A stretch of DNA of 64,000 bases from Schaalia sp. HMT-172 (GCF_030644365.1 NZ_CP130058.1:868001-932000), one strand, 5' to 3'. Positions 44,108 through 53,659 are shown, counted from the stretch's first letter. Made by a program: numbers and translations. Notes: generated by a model from the sequence alone, not told the origin.

Positions 44108-45135
44108 GAGCGTCCCTCGACGGCGGAGTCGACGGCGGAGATCGGGGTCGTTGGCAGGACGTAGGTTCGGCCAAGCTGGGAAGAAACGATAGAGACGGGG
44201 ATCGGCGTGCCGCTTGCAAAGACGCACGCGTTCGTCGCGTCTCCGATCACTGAGGCCGGCGGGACGACCGTGACGGTGATGGGGGAGGCAAGCTTCCAGG
44301 AGACGGGCAGCTGAACGGGTCCATCGCCGCTCGGGGCGGAGCGGACGAAGTCCGTGTATTCGCGCGAGGACAGGATCGTCGCTGTCAGGGTGGGGTCGGT
44401 GATGACGCCGTCAGCGGGAACCGGGTAGTCCGTGTCCCCCAGGGTGATGACGTGGTCCTCGGGATACGCGTCCGGTGGGACGGAGAGGCGCAAGGCGTCG
44501 CGGGAGTCCTCAAGGGCGAGGAGAACAGTGCTCGTATCGACGCTGTCACCCAGGCGAACGGGAACCGACGAGGGGGTGACGGTCGGCGCGGGAATCCACA
44601 GGATGTGAGAGGCCTCGATACGGGAGGGGACACCTCCAGCTCCGTCGCTCACGCCCATCGCCGAGGCCAGGGCCGCTCGCGTGGAGGGCGTGACCCGCTG
44701 AGATTCTGCGGGAGCCGCATATCCGAGCCGTGCAAGTTCAGCGTTCAGGGCACCGATATCGGGTCCCGCGGCTCCGTCCACCACGTCCTGATAGAGCGGG
44801 GTGGCGAGTGCTAGGGCAAGAAGGGGAAGGCCATCAATCTCGCAGGGAATGGAACCTGACGTGATGGGAGTTCCCGGTGCTGCCTGGAGGGCCGTGATGC
44901 GCCCGGCGATGGGGGAGGTAAGTTCGTGAGGCGAGGCCGGGGGAATCGTGAGGGTGAGGGAGCGTGTATCGGTGAATTCGCGGGTGGTGACGGGGACCGT
45001 CGATGGAGCAGATGACGATGCCAACGAGGCCGGGGTGGGCGGCGAGGCAATGAGGATACCCGCGCTGACCCCACCCGCACCGGCGATGAGAGCGACAAAC
45101 GCGGTGAGGGCGAGCCAGCGGCGAGAAGATGCCAT
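44092..45135 (-). CDS. Membrane-anchored periplasmic-adaptor-like protein
   Basis: A 347-residue protein with an N-terminal membrane anchor (LALTAFVALIAGAGGVSAGIL) and a long extracellular part. PIAGRITALQAAPGTPITSG looks like a lipoyl/barrel-sandwich segment. GPDIGALNAELARLGY with TPSTRAALASAMGV resembles a peptidoglycan-binding domain. SVPVRLGDSVDTSTVLLALED repeats the barrel pattern. These are the parts of actinobacterial HlyD-like adaptors joined to MacB-like transporters. It starts 24 bp after the lipoprotein gene. Confidence 0.8.
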   Translation of the reverse strand: MASSRRWLALTAFVALIAGAGGVSAGILIASPPTPASLASSSAPSTVPVTTREFTDTRSLTLTIPPASPHELTSPIAGRITALQAAPGTPITSGSIPCEIDGLPLLALALATPLYQDVVDGAAGPDIGALNAELARLGYAAPAESQRVTPSTRAALASAMGVSDGAGGVPSRIEASHILWIPAPTVTPSSVPVRLGDSVDTSTVLLALEDSRDALRLSVPPDAYPEDHVITLGDTDYPVPADGVITDPTLTATILSSREYTDFVRSAPSGDGPVQLPVSWKLASPITVTVVPPASVIGDATNACVFASGTPIPVSIVSSQLGRTYVLPTTPISAVDSAVEGRSCPSS

Positions 45136-45159
45136 CTCAACTCCTGAGGGTGGTTGTGG

Positions 45160-45783
45160 TCATTTGCTGGGGTCCTCGAGGCATCGGTGCAAAATGTCGG
45201 GACCCTGGGATGGGTCGATGAAAGGCAGTGCGCTGTCGAGAGGCGTTCCGCTCTCGCGAGCGCGCGCGAGCTCTTGGGCCGTGAAGGACGGCTCAACCGC
45301 CTTATTACGGATCAAACACTGCGTAAACAGCTCGTTGATATCCCGGTGATCCGGGTTGACTCGCATGTCGAACTCGAGCGCCTCGATGATCGGCTGACCG
45401 GCTTCGATGGAACAGGCTTGGACGAATTCTTGTTGCTGTTCCTCAGATATGGAGGAGCCGACCGGCTGATCGGGGACGCTCAGGTCGCCGCTCGGGCCAA
45501 ACGATGCGCCGGTGACGCCCTTGTCTGTCAGGCAGCTCAGCACGCGCTGACGCATGTCCTGGAGTTCTGCCTCGCTGATGGAAGAGTCAGCGAGGACAGA
45601 TTGGACGAATTCGTTGGACGCCCACTCACTGCGCGCCTGCTCGATGTCGGCCGCCCACGGCCCCTCCGCCGCGGGCGTGGTCTGTTGGCAGCCACAGGCC
45701 GTGGCGACGATGACAAGAGCGGCAGCGACCAAACCAACGCGCGAACGGATGGAGTACGTGCCCTCCCTGGTGTTTGCTCCCAT
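45160..45783 (-). CDS. Lipoprotein heading the export operon
   Basis: A 207-residue secreted lipoprotein with signal RVGLVAAALVIVATACGC and a lipobox ending at the Cys of TAC or the next Cys. The mature domain is acidic and helical, with three further cysteines (VLSCL, VQACSI, TQCLI, and HRCLE near the end) that may be bridged. GAGGGAG precedes the ATG. No family recognised. By position it is either a sensor or partner of the exporter, or its client. Confidence 0.78.
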   Translation of the reverse strand: MGANTREGTYSIRSRVGLVAAALVIVATACGCQQTTPAAEGPWAADIEQARSEWASNEFVQSVLADSSISEAELQDMRQRVLSCLTDKGVTGASFGPSGDLSVPDQPVGSSISEEQQQEFVQACSIEAGQPIIEALEFDMRVNPDHRDINELFTQCLIRNKAVEPSFTAQELARARESGTPLDSALPFIDPSQGPDILHRCLEDPSK

Positions 45784-46108
45784 GATGTTCTCCCTCGAAC
45801 AGCCTCGACAATGGGTGCTTACTTCCAGAATAACAAAGGCATTTGCTCCGTAACTCGCATTACGGAGAAGCGAGTTAAAACGTGGGTGTCAAGATACTCC
45901 AGACGCGCCGCAGCCCCCAATCCCGGAACCCGACGCGGCGTGCGATCCCCACCGCGGCGAGCCGACCCGGAAACGGGGGCTGCAACACACCATTCATTGT
46001 GTGACGCCAAGCTCAAAAAACAGGGAGCTTTGGCTGAGAAAACACTGGGAAAAGCGCGCGGGGTGGATACTCATCCACCCCGCGCGCCCCAGGCCAGCAA
46101 TCAGGCGA
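45784..46108. other. Intergenic region upstream of the export operon
   Basis: These 325 bases contain a small perfect hairpin CTCCGTAA/TTACGGAG at 45848-45869, in the presumed promoter zone of the lipoprotein operon, and the terminator of the MetE-like gene at 46054-46087. No short precursor-peptide gene is evident. Confidence 0.5.
46054..46087 (-). terminator. Terminator of the MetE-like gene
   Basis: GCGCGCGGGGTGGAT / ATCCACCCCGCGCGC, a perfect 15-bp stem with a 4-nt loop. Confidence 0.75.
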
Positions 46109-47302
46109 TCACTTCGATGCGAGACGAGCGCCCTCGGCAAGAGCCTCCAGCTTCGCCCACGCAATCGACGGGTAGATGCGGCCGCCCAGGCCACAGTCCG
46201 TCGACGCCACGACACGCTCGTCGCCCACAATGTCCGCGAACTGGCGGATACGCTGAGCCACAAGCTCCGGGTGCTCCACAACGTTCGTCGAATGCGACAC
46301 CACGCCCGGGATCAGGTACTTGCCCTCAGGTAGTTCGATATCGCGCCAGATCGTCCACTCGTGCGCGTGGCGAGCGTTCGCCGCCTCGAACGTCAGGCCG
46401 TTCGCATTCACGAGTAGGGCCAGATCCACGATGTCCTTGAACGGGATATCCGTCGTGTGCGGGCCGTGCCACGAACCCCAGCACACGTGGAAACGCACCA
46501 GAGACGGGTCGATGCCCTCCAGCGCGTGGTTCAGCGCGTCAATACGCACGCGCGAGAACGCGCGGTAATCCTCAACGGAGGGCTCCGGGTTCATCTGATC
46601 CCAGCCCTCCGCGATATCCGGCGCGTCAATCTGCACCGTCAGGCCCGCGTCCGTAATGCGCTTGTACTCCTCGCGCAGCACATCCGCGCACGCCCACACC
46701 ACGGCCTCGTCGTCCTCGTAGAACGCGTTAGCCACGCGAGCCGCCGAACCCGGCGAAATCGCCGCCACGAAACCATCCGACACGGGCTTGCCGACAGCCT
46801 CCAGCGCGTGCTTCGTGCCCGCGATATCGCGCTCCACGGCCTCGGCGCCGATGTAGGTGAGCTCATCCACGATCGCCGGGAACACGACCTTGTTGTCGCT
46901 CACGATCTGAATACCCGACTCCGGGTCACCGTACGCGTCCGCGAAACGCTGCCAGTCGCGGCGCTCAGCGAACGACGAGAAAGCCAGGCGACCATCGCGG
47001 CCGGCCGGGGGACGCAGCTCAAAGCCACCCGAGTTCTCGAACGACAGACCGCCGAAACGCGAGAAGGAGTACGTCCACCATGCGCCGTAATCAACCGTGT
47101 CGAGCATCGCGTGGCCGTACTCGCCATCGTTGACGATATCCAGGCCAATTTCAGCCTGACGCTTCACAACTCCATCAACCTCGGTCTGCAGCACGCTGGT
47201 GAAATCAGCGTCGCTCAGCTCGCCCGCGCGGTGCGCGGCGTTCGCCTTGAGCAGCTCGGGGGTACGGGGCAGGGAACCAACATGAGTGGTGCGAATGGTC
47301 AT
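46109..47302 (-). CDS. Cobalamin-independent methionine synthase-like protein (MetE C-terminal domain)
   Basis: A 397-residue protein with only the catalytic MetE barrel. It has TTHVGSLPRTPEL at the start, zinc ligands in VRFHVCWGSWHGPH, and the last Cys in VASTDCGLGGRIYPSIAW. The N-terminal half of full MetE is absent. Short MetE-like proteins can be core methionine synthases or act on other methyl donors, so the substrate is uncertain. ATG 47302 has AAAGGA upstream. No S-adenosylmethionine or cobalamin riboswitch was recognised. Confidence 0.87.
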   Translation of the reverse strand: MTIRTTHVGSLPRTPELLKANAAHRAGELSDADFTSVLQTEVDGVVKRQAEIGLDIVNDGEYGHAMLDTVDYGAWWTYSFSRFGGLSFENSGGFELRPPAGRDGRLAFSSFAERRDWQRFADAYGDPESGIQIVSDNKVVFPAIVDELTYIGAEAVERDIAGTKHALEAVGKPVSDGFVAAISPGSAARVANAFYEDDEAVVWACADVLREEYKRITDAGLTVQIDAPDIAEGWDQMNPEPSVEDYRAFSRVRIDALNHALEGIDPSLVRFHVCWGSWHGPHTTDIPFKDIVDLALLVNANGLTFEAANARHAHEWTIWRDIELPEGKYLIPGVVSHSTNVVEHPELVAQRIRQFADIVGDERVVASTDCGLGGRIYPSIAWAKLEALAEGARLASK

Positions 47303-47624
47303 CGCAGTCCTTTCTCTAATCTGTGCACCCAGCCTACGTTTCGCGCGTCGAGAACGAGGCCGAATGTCCGAAGCGTGGCCAATGCGATCAACCACTCTCT
47401 CGATACGGCACTAATTCACGCACGCGCCCCTTGCGTTTTCCTTGCAAACGCGCCCACAAGCGTCCACCCACTGACACGGCGCCACGCCCACCACAGCCCC
47501 CGACATACCGCGCGAAAACCAGCCGACCTGAGCCCCGGCCTCGTCCATGAGACGAAACCCGCACGGAAACGCAGCGCTCACGCTCCTAGGGTGGAGTCAT
47601 TACAAGGCAAAAGAAAGGCACATC
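47303..47624. other. Divergent intergenic region MetE-like / ilvD
   Basis: These 322 bases contain both promoters and one arm of the recurring motif (CCCCGGCCTCGTCCATGAGACG at 47534-47555, only partly paired). TAGGGT at 47587-47592 could be the ilvD -10 box. No open frame is credible. Confidence 0.45.
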
Positions 47625-49472
47625 ATGAGTCGCCCGCTGCGCTCGGCAACATCCACCCAGGGCCGCAACATGGCCGGAGCACGCGCCCTGTGGCGCGCCA
47701 CCGGCATGACGGACGGCGACTTCGGCAAGCCGATCATCGCCATCGCCAACTCCTACACCCAGTTCGTCCCCGGCCACGTGCACCTGAAGAACATGGGCGA
47801 CCTCGTCGCCGGAGCCATCGAAGCGGCCGGCGGCGTCGCCAAGGAATTCAACACCATCGCCGTCGACGACGGCATCGCCATGGGCCACGACGGCATGCTC
47901 TACTCCCTGCCCAGCCGCGACCTCATCGCCGACTGCGTCGAAACCATGGTGAACGCGCACCGCGCCGACGCCCTCGTGTGCATCTCCAACTGCGACAAGA
48001 TCACCCCCGGCATGCTCCTGGCCGCCATGCGCCTGAACATCCCCACCATCTTCGTCTCCGGCGGCCCCATGGAATCCGGCGCCGCCGTCGACGGCGTCGT
48101 CGAGCACCGCCTCGACCTCATCGACGCCATGGTCATGGCCGTCGACGACTCCGTCAGTGACAACCAGCTGGCCAGCATCGAAGCCAACGCGTGCCCCACC
48201 TGCGGCTCCTGCGCCGGCATGTTCACCGCGAACTCCATGAACTGCCTCAACGAGGCCATCGGCCTGGCCCTGCCCGGCAACGGCACCACCCTGGCCACCC
48301 AGATCGAACGCAAGAAGCTCTTCACCGAGGCCGGCACGCGCATCGTCGACATGTGCCGCGCCTACTACGACAACGAAGACGACTCCGTCCTGCCGCGCTC
48401 CATCGCCACCAAGGCCGCCTTCGAGAACGCCATGAGCCTGGACGTAGCCATGGGAGGCTCCACCAACACCGTCCTGCACATCCTTGCCATCGCCAACGAG
48501 GCCGGCGTCGACTTCACGCTCGACGACATCGACGCGATCTCGCGCCGCGTGCCCTGCCTGTGCAAGGTCGCCCCCAACTCCACGACCTACCACATCGAGC
48601 ACGTCCACCGCGCCGGCGGCATCCCCGCCCTCCTCGGCGAGCTCGACCGCGCCGGCCTGCTCCACCGCGACGTCCACTCCGTCCACTCCGACAACCTGGA
48701 GAACTGGCTGGGCGCGTGGGACGTGCGCAGCGGGAGTGCCACCGACGAGGCCAAGCATCGCTTCCTCGCCGCCCCCGGCGGCGTGCGCACCACCCAGGCC
48801 TTCTCGACCGCCAACCTCTTCGAGTCCCTCGACACCGACTCTGTCTCCGGCTGCATCCGCTCCGTCGACCACGCCTACACGAAGGACGGCGGCCTGGCCG
48901 TCCTCTACGGCAACATCGCCGCCAACGGCGCGATCATCAAGTCCGCCGGCATCGACGAGTCCCTCTTCCACTTCGTCGGCAAGGCCTTCGTCGTCGAATC
49001 CCAGGAAGAAGCCGTCGAGGCCATCCTCAGCAAGCAAGTCACCGAAGGCGACGTCGTCGTCATCTTGTACGAGGGCCCCAAGGGCGGCCCCGGCATGCAG
49101 GAAATGCTCTACCCGACCTCCTACCTCAAGGGCCTGGGCCTGGGCAAGAAGTGCGCGCTCATCACTGACGGCCGCTTCTCCGGCGGCACGTCCGGCATTT
49201 CCATCGGTCACATCTCGCCCGAGGCCGCGGCCGGCGGCGCGATCGGCCTCGTGCGCACCGGCGACGAGATCGAAATCGACGTCAACAACCGCGTCCTGCG
49301 CGCGAACGTGAGCGACGAGGAGCTCGAGCGCCGCCGCGCCGAGAAGGGCGCAGCGCCCTGGAAGCCTTCCAAGCCTCGCCCCCGCCAGGTCTCCGACGCC
49401 CTGCGCGTCTACGGTATGCTCGCCGCCTCCGCCGACAAGGGCGGCGTGCGCGTCCTGCCCGACTGGGCGTGA
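47625..49472 (+). CDS. ilvD: Dihydroxyacid dehydratase
   Basis: This 615-residue Fe-S enzyme makes the 2-oxo acids for valine and isoleucine. Cluster and active-site blocks are [41 protein letters not shown] and [10 protein letters not shown], plus [21 protein letters not shown] near the end. ATG 47625 ([20 protein letters not shown]) has GAAAGG upstream. With leuA and ilvE also in the window, branched-chain synthesis genes are scattered, not clustered. Confidence 0.97.
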   Translation: MSRPLRSATSTQGRNMAGARALWRATGMTDGDFGKPIIAIANSYTQFVPGHVHLKNMGDLVAGAIEAAGGVAKEFNTIAVDDGIAMGHDGMLYSLPSRDLIADCVETMVNAHRADALVCISNCDKITPGMLLAAMRLNIPTIFVSGGPMESGAAVDGVVEHRLDLIDAMVMAVDDSVSDNQLASIEANACPTCGSCAGMFTANSMNCLNEAIGLALPGNGTTLATQIERKKLFTEAGTRIVDMCRAYYDNEDDSVLPRSIATKAAFENAMSLDVAMGGSTNTVLHILAIANEAGVDFTLDDIDAISRRVPCLCKVAPNSTTYHIEHVHRAGGIPALLGELDRAGLLHRDVHSVHSDNLENWLGAWDVRSGSATDEAKHRFLAAPGGVRTTQAFSTANLFESLDTDSVSGCIRSVDHAYTKDGGLAVLYGNIAANGAIIKSAGIDESLFHFVGKAFVVESQEEAVEAILSKQVTEGDVVVILYEGPKGGPGMQEMLYPTSYLKGLGLGKKCALITDGRFSGGTSGISIGHISPEAAAGGAIGLVRTGDEIEIDVNNRVLRANVSDEELERRRAEKGAAPWKPSKPRPRQVSDALRVYGMLAASADKGGVRVLPDWA

Positions 49473-49482
49473 GTGGGGCGCC

Positions 49483-49488
49483 TACAAT
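49483..49488 (+). promoter_or_regulatory. Leaderless -10 box for the lipoate ligase
   Basis: TACAAT ends 7 nt before ATG 49496 and only 10 bp after the ilvD stop, so the -35 must lie inside ilvD. Confidence 0.6.
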
Positions 49489-49495
49489 CGTGGGC

Positions 49496-50545
49496 ATGCA
49501 TGGAGAGTACAAAGTCCCCGGAGGAAAGCTCGTCGTCGTCGACACCGACGTGGAGGAGGATCGCCTCGCGCGCGTGAGCGTGTCGGGAGACTTCTTCCTC
49601 GACCCCGACGACGCGCTCACCCGGATCACCGCGTCCCTCGAAGGGGCCCCGGCCTCGTCGAGCGCGAAGGACCTGGCCGCGCGCGTCGAGGTCGCCCTCC
49701 ACGAGGGCGACACCCTCATGGGGGTGACCCCCGAGGCCATTGGCATCGCCGTGCGCCGCGCGCTGGGCGCCGCCCTGTCGTGGGACGACATCGACTTCGA
49801 CGTCATCCACGGCCCCGTCGTCGACCCGATGATCAACGTCGCCATGGACGAAACCCTGGTCGAAGACGTGGCCGCGGGGCGCCGCAAGCCCTTCATGCGC
49901 CTGTGGGAGTGGAACGGCCCCCAGGTCGTCATCGGCTCCTTCCAGTCCTACCAGAACGAAATCCAACAGGACGGCGTGGATCGATACGGCATCACCGTGT
50001 CGCGGCGCGTCACCGGCGGCGGCGCCATGTTCATGGAGCCCGGCAACTGCATCACCTACTCGCTCGTCATCCCCACCGCCCTCGTGGAGGGAATGAGCTT
50101 CGAGCAGGCATACCCGTACCTGGATCAGTGGGTCATGGAGGTCCTGGACAAGCTGGGCATCAAAGCCAAGTACGTGCCGCTCAACGACATCGCCTCCGAG
50201 TACGGCAAGATCGGCGGCGCCGCGCAGAAGCGCTGGGCGAATGGCTACATGGTTCACCACGTGACCATGGCCTACGACATCGACGCCATCAAGATGAACG
50301 AGGTCCTGCGCATCGGCATGGAGAAGATCCGCGACAAGGGCACCCGCAGCGCCGTCAAGCGCGTGGACCCCATGCGCTCCCAGACCGGCCTTCCCCGCGA
50401 GGAGATCCTGCAGGTGTTCTTCGACCACTTCAAGGAGAAGTACAACGCGAGCGTCGGCACCATCACCGAGGCGGACCTCGAGGTCGCGCGCGAGCGCTGC
50501 GAGACGAAGTTCGCGCGCGAGGAGTGGGTGCACCGCATCCCCTGA
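49496..50545 (+). CDS. lplA: Lipoate-protein ligase with N-terminal accessory domain
   Basis: A 349-residue protein. Residues about 85-300 are the biotin/lipoate ligase fold (MRLWEWNGPQVVIGSFQSYQ, the SRRVTGGGAMFMEPGNCITY lipoate loop, GKIGGAAQKRWANGYMVHH with the catalytic Lys). Residues 1-80 (GEYKVPGGKLVVVDTDVEED, then FLDPDDALTRITASLEG) look like the accessory domain that in E. coli LplA is C-terminal; here it comes first. Its start is fixed by the -10 box. It probably attaches lipoate or octanoate to E2/GcvH proteins. Confidence 0.88.
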   Translation: MHGEYKVPGGKLVVVDTDVEEDRLARVSVSGDFFLDPDDALTRITASLEGAPASSSAKDLAARVEVALHEGDTLMGVTPEAIGIAVRRALGAALSWDDIDFDVIHGPVVDPMINVAMDETLVEDVAAGRRKPFMRLWEWNGPQVVIGSFQSYQNEIQQDGVDRYGITVSRRVTGGGAMFMEPGNCITYSLVIPTALVEGMSFEQAYPYLDQWVMEVLDKLGIKAKYVPLNDIASEYGKIGGAAQKRWANGYMVHHVTMAYDIDAIKMNEVLRIGMEKIRDKGTRSAVKRVDPMRSQTGLPREEILQVFFDHFKEKYNASVGTITEADLEVARERCETKFAREEWVHRIP

Positions 50546-50584
50546 GTACGGATGTCTGGCTCGGCGCGAGCCGGGCGTTCCCGG

Positions 50585-50625
50585 GCCCGCTTCGGCCCTC
50601 GTTCATTGACGAGGCCGGGGCGGGC
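50585..50625 (+). terminator. Shared-stem terminator after lplA
   Basis: GCCCGC and CCTCGT on the left pair with ACGAGG and GCGGGC on the right, with a bulged middle: an extended member of the recurring stem family. Confidence 0.65.
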
Positions 50626-50672
50626 TTTCACTTATCCGCGCGCGTGACAGCGTCCGAGCATCGGTGTCGGAG

Positions 50673-50678
50673 TAACAT
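50673..50678 (+). promoter_or_regulatory. Leaderless -10 box for the DUF262 gene
   Basis: TAACAT ends 6 nt before ATG 50685, right after the lplA terminator. Confidence 0.5.
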
Positions 50679-50684
50679 GGACGC

Positions 50685-52313
50685 ATGTCGAGCGAAGCGA
50701 TGCAGCCGAAACACGAAACCTTCAGGCTCTCTGAGTTGCGTGACCTGGTGGCGACGGGGCGCGTACGAATCCCCGACTTTCAACGCTCCTTCCGATGGAC
50801 GAACCAAGACGTCGTGGCCCTCTTTGATTCCTTGCACCAGGGGTATCCGATCGGGAACCTGCTCATGTGGAAACGTGAGGCCCCGGCGCAGCGGGTCACT
50901 GTGGGTTCCATCGATATCGACGCCCCTGGGCGCCCGGACGCACTATGGCTCGTCGACGGTCAGCAACGCGTGACGAGTATTGTCAACGCGATGGACGCAC
51001 GCAGCGTAGGAGATCGTCGCTTTGCGGTGGGGTACGATCTGGAGAATTCCTGCGTTGTTTCAACCCTGGGGCGTCATTCCCGTGCCGTCATGCCGCTCTT
51101 TCGTCTCTTCGACTTTGAGAGCGCCTGGCAGTGGTTCGAGGAGAACACCGAATTCCAAGCGCTGCGCGGTCGTTACCAGGAGGCATTCAATACCTTTAAC
51201 GCCGTGAGCGTTCCGGCCACCGTGCTGGAGGGAGCAGACGAGGATAAGCTCCGCGTCATCTTTGATCGCATTAATCAGAGCGGTAAGAAGCTCAAGTCTT
51301 CCGAGGTGTTTGAAGCGCTCAACAGCTCCGTATCCGATGGGCGTACTCTGCGCTCGATTTCGGATGCTGTGGCTCGCTCAACGAACTTTGGTTTACTGTC
51401 GGAAGATCAAGTGCTCAATGTGTTGAAGGCGCGTCGGTACCCAGACTATATGCGCGATGGACGCGATGAATTTGGGGATGAACGACGTAGATACTCCGAT
51501 TTCCCGGATGAGGACCGCGACGAAGCGTACGCCCAGACGGAGCTCGTCTTGAAGCGAGCGACGCGATTCCTCCAAGACAATTGTTGTATTCCACATGTTA
51601 CGTTACTGCCGTACAGCGCGATTCTGGTGGTGGTGTCGCGGTTCTTCGCGTTGTTCCCCGAGCCGAAGAGGCGTAACAAAGAGCTGTTGAAGCGGTGGGT
51701 GTGGCGGACCATTGTCAAGACCATTGAGGGCACTATCAGTAGCGGGAACGTCCAGACGCGGACTTTCCTGAAGAGCGTGCGGCGTGGCGACGAATCGGAT
51801 TCTGTTCAGGAGCTACTGGAAAGCGTCGGTGAGAGAGTGACGGCAGATCGCATCGCGATCCCGACTGCGAGAATGAACCGTTCGGACGCGAAGGCATGTG
51901 TGTGTGCCATGTGGTCTCATTACATGCGTTCGGAGGACTGCACCGGGCAAGCTCTGACAGCCTTGTTCGATTCGCTCGTTGGAGACTACGGCAGCGCGGC
52001 TGATCTCCTCGTAGATTACGTCGGATATGACCGCATGGGTGTGGACAGTGGCGGCCGCTATTCATCGCTCGCCAATAGAATTTTGCTGGTTAATGAGGAA
52101 GCGAGGGAGGATGAGGATGCGTTGCGGGTATTTATGACTGCGCATGCGGACATGCTCATGCTTCCCGAGGGGACAGAAGAGAGCGAACCTCAGATGGATC
52201 CGGAGATGTTGATCAGTCGGCGTGAGGAAGTGGTCTCCGCGCGGGTGAATGAGTTCTTCGATTCGATGATGGCATGGGATTACGTGTCGTTCGCGCCCGT
52301 AGAGTTGTCGTGA
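50685..52313 (+). CDS. DUF262 (GmrSD-N/ParB-like nuclease fold) protein
   Basis: A 542-residue protein. The DUF262 domain fills the first half: RIPDFQRSFRWTNQDVVALF, GYPIGNLLMWKRE, the hallmark LVDGQQRVTSI, and RVIFDRINQSGKKLKSSEVF. In GmrSD-type restriction enzymes and related defence proteins this fold binds or hydrolyses nucleotides/DNA. The usual partner HNH domain (DUF1524) is not seen; the C-terminal half (residues 270-542) is helical and unrecognised. It is followed after 11 bp by a HipA-like kinase. Base and codon use are clearly less GC-biased than the neighbours, indicating transfer. Role in defence is inferred. Confidence 0.85.
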   Translation: MSSEAMQPKHETFRLSELRDLVATGRVRIPDFQRSFRWTNQDVVALFDSLHQGYPIGNLLMWKREAPAQRVTVGSIDIDAPGRPDALWLVDGQQRVTSIVNAMDARSVGDRRFAVGYDLENSCVVSTLGRHSRAVMPLFRLFDFESAWQWFEENTEFQALRGRYQEAFNTFNAVSVPATVLEGADEDKLRVIFDRINQSGKKLKSSEVFEALNSSVSDGRTLRSISDAVARSTNFGLLSEDQVLNVLKARRYPDYMRDGRDEFGDERRRYSDFPDEDRDEAYAQTELVLKRATRFLQDNCCIPHVTLLPYSAILVVVSRFFALFPEPKRRNKELLKRWVWRTIVKTIEGTISSGNVQTRTFLKSVRRGDESDSVQELLESVGERVTADRIAIPTARMNRSDAKACVCAMWSHYMRSEDCTGQALTALFDSLVGDYGSAADLLVDYVGYDRMGVDSGGRYSSLANRILLVNEEAREDEDALRVFMTAHADMLMLPEGTEESEPQMDPEMLISRREEVVSARVNEFFDSMMAWDYVSFAPVELS

Positions 52314-52324
52314 AAGGAACGCAG

Positions 52325-53593
52325 ATGTCGCGCTATTTTCCCGAAGCTGAGTTTCGTGTCAGCTTGCATGGCATCGAAGTTGGCACAATTTCATGCTATG
52401 CGTCCAAGAGCTCTTTTCGTTTCATCGACGAGTACTACTGGCGCGTGGATCGGCCTGTTCTTGGCTTCTGGTTTGAGAATGGGATGCGCCGTGAAACAAG
52501 CGTGAAAGGCCAGTTGGTTCTTCCGCTGTGGTTTTCTAACCTCCTGCCTGAAGGGTTGCTTCGAACGATTGTGTGTGCTCAGCATGGACTGAGAGAGGAA
52601 AACGAGCCGGGCATCCTTGGCGCGCTCGGCGATGATTTGCCGGGAGCTGTCACGGTGTCCCGTATCGGGGATCCCACCCCGGGTTCGTCGGATGATGCCG
52701 TTCGATCCGGTGATTTCGCGTCGTCCTCAGCGGATTCGCTGATTCGTGCATCCATTGCTGGTAATGTCCTGAAGTTTTCGATGAAGTCCTGTGATCAGCG
52801 CCTGACGCTGCCAGGCAGCGGCGAGTATGGAGACCGTATCGTCAAGCTGCCTCCGCCGGGTGAGTACGACGCGCTTGTCCACAATGAGTTCTACGTGATG
52901 TCGCTCGCCAAGGCGTGTGACATTGAGGTTCCTGACTTCGATGTTGTGCATCGGGAGAACGTTGAGATTGCGCCCTCCGATTGGGTCACACAAGAGGAAC
53001 ACGCATTCAGCATTGCACGCTTCGACAGGAGCGATCAAGGCCGCGTTCATATGGAGGATTTCTGTCAGGCGGGTAATCTGCCGGGATTTCAGCGGTCGAA
53101 ATATCAGAGTTCGGTCGAGTACGTGATGAAGGTCGCGTACCGGAATTACGACCTGCTGTCGCTTGTTGAGTGTGTCCGTCGGACGGTATTCAATATGTTG
53201 TGTGGCAACGATGATGCCCATCTGAAGAATTGGAGCCTGGTGTATCCGGATCGTCGCAACGGCGTTCTCTCGCCTGCCTATGATCTGGTGTGTACGGCCG
53301 TTTATTTTGATCGGCCCCAGGATATGGCGCTCAAGCTATGCGGCAAGGAGATCTCGGCGGATATCTGTCTGGATGATTTCCGCAGTATCGCCGATATGTG
53401 TCGCGTTGAGCGAGAAGTCATCGAAGAAGCTGTCCGCTCCATGATCGCCGAGTACGGCGAGGCTCTGGACATGGTCGAGGTACCGACTCGCCTCACGAGC
53501 ATCAACGTCAGGGGAAGGAGCCTCGACCTGCGTCCGTGGCTCCGTGAGCGCTATCGGCGCCTGTCGGTGTCATTGCTGTCCGAGCGCGGTTAG
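52325..53593 (+). CDS. HipA-like serine/threonine kinase without HipB
   Basis: A 422-residue HipA-family protein. An N-terminal couple-HipA-like domain (residues 1-110, FRVSLHGIEVGTISCYASKS, then LPLWFSNLLPEGLLR) precedes the kinase domain. That has nucleotide-binding Lys in DRIVKLPPPGEYDALVHNE, the catalytic loop NMLCGNDDAHLKNWSLVY and the metal Asp in LSPAYDLVCTAVY. All look intact. HipA kinases phosphorylate targets such as aminoacyl-tRNA synthetases and are usually paired with the HTH antitoxin HipB. Here no HTH gene is adjacent; the only partner is the DUF262 gene. AAAGGA before the ATG. GC bias is low as in its partner. Confidence 0.87.
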   Translation: MSRYFPEAEFRVSLHGIEVGTISCYASKSSFRFIDEYYWRVDRPVLGFWFENGMRRETSVKGQLVLPLWFSNLLPEGLLRTIVCAQHGLREENEPGILGALGDDLPGAVTVSRIGDPTPGSSDDAVRSGDFASSSADSLIRASIAGNVLKFSMKSCDQRLTLPGSGEYGDRIVKLPPPGEYDALVHNEFYVMSLAKACDIEVPDFDVVHRENVEIAPSDWVTQEEHAFSIARFDRSDQGRVHMEDFCQAGNLPGFQRSKYQSSVEYVMKVAYRNYDLLSLVECVRRTVFNMLCGNDDAHLKNWSLVYPDRRNGVLSPAYDLVCTAVYFDRPQDMALKLCGKEISADICLDDFRSIADMCRVEREVIEEAVRSMIAEYGEALDMVEVPTRLTSINVRGRSLDLRPWLRERYRRLSVSLLSERG

Positions 53594-53659
53594 CGTGTCG
53601 CGTCCTCGAGAAATCGTGCGCGGCTTGTCCCGGGAGACGAGGCCGGGGCGGGCGAGAGC

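Noticed and set aside
45848-45869. Small hairpin CTCCGTAA/TTACGGAG as a terminator
   Set aside because: It lies upstream of the lipoprotein operon, not after a gene, and has no U tract; it may be an operator but there is no supporting second copy.
47303-47624. SAM or cobalamin riboswitch before the MetE-like gene
   Set aside because: No recognisable conserved core in the divergent region.
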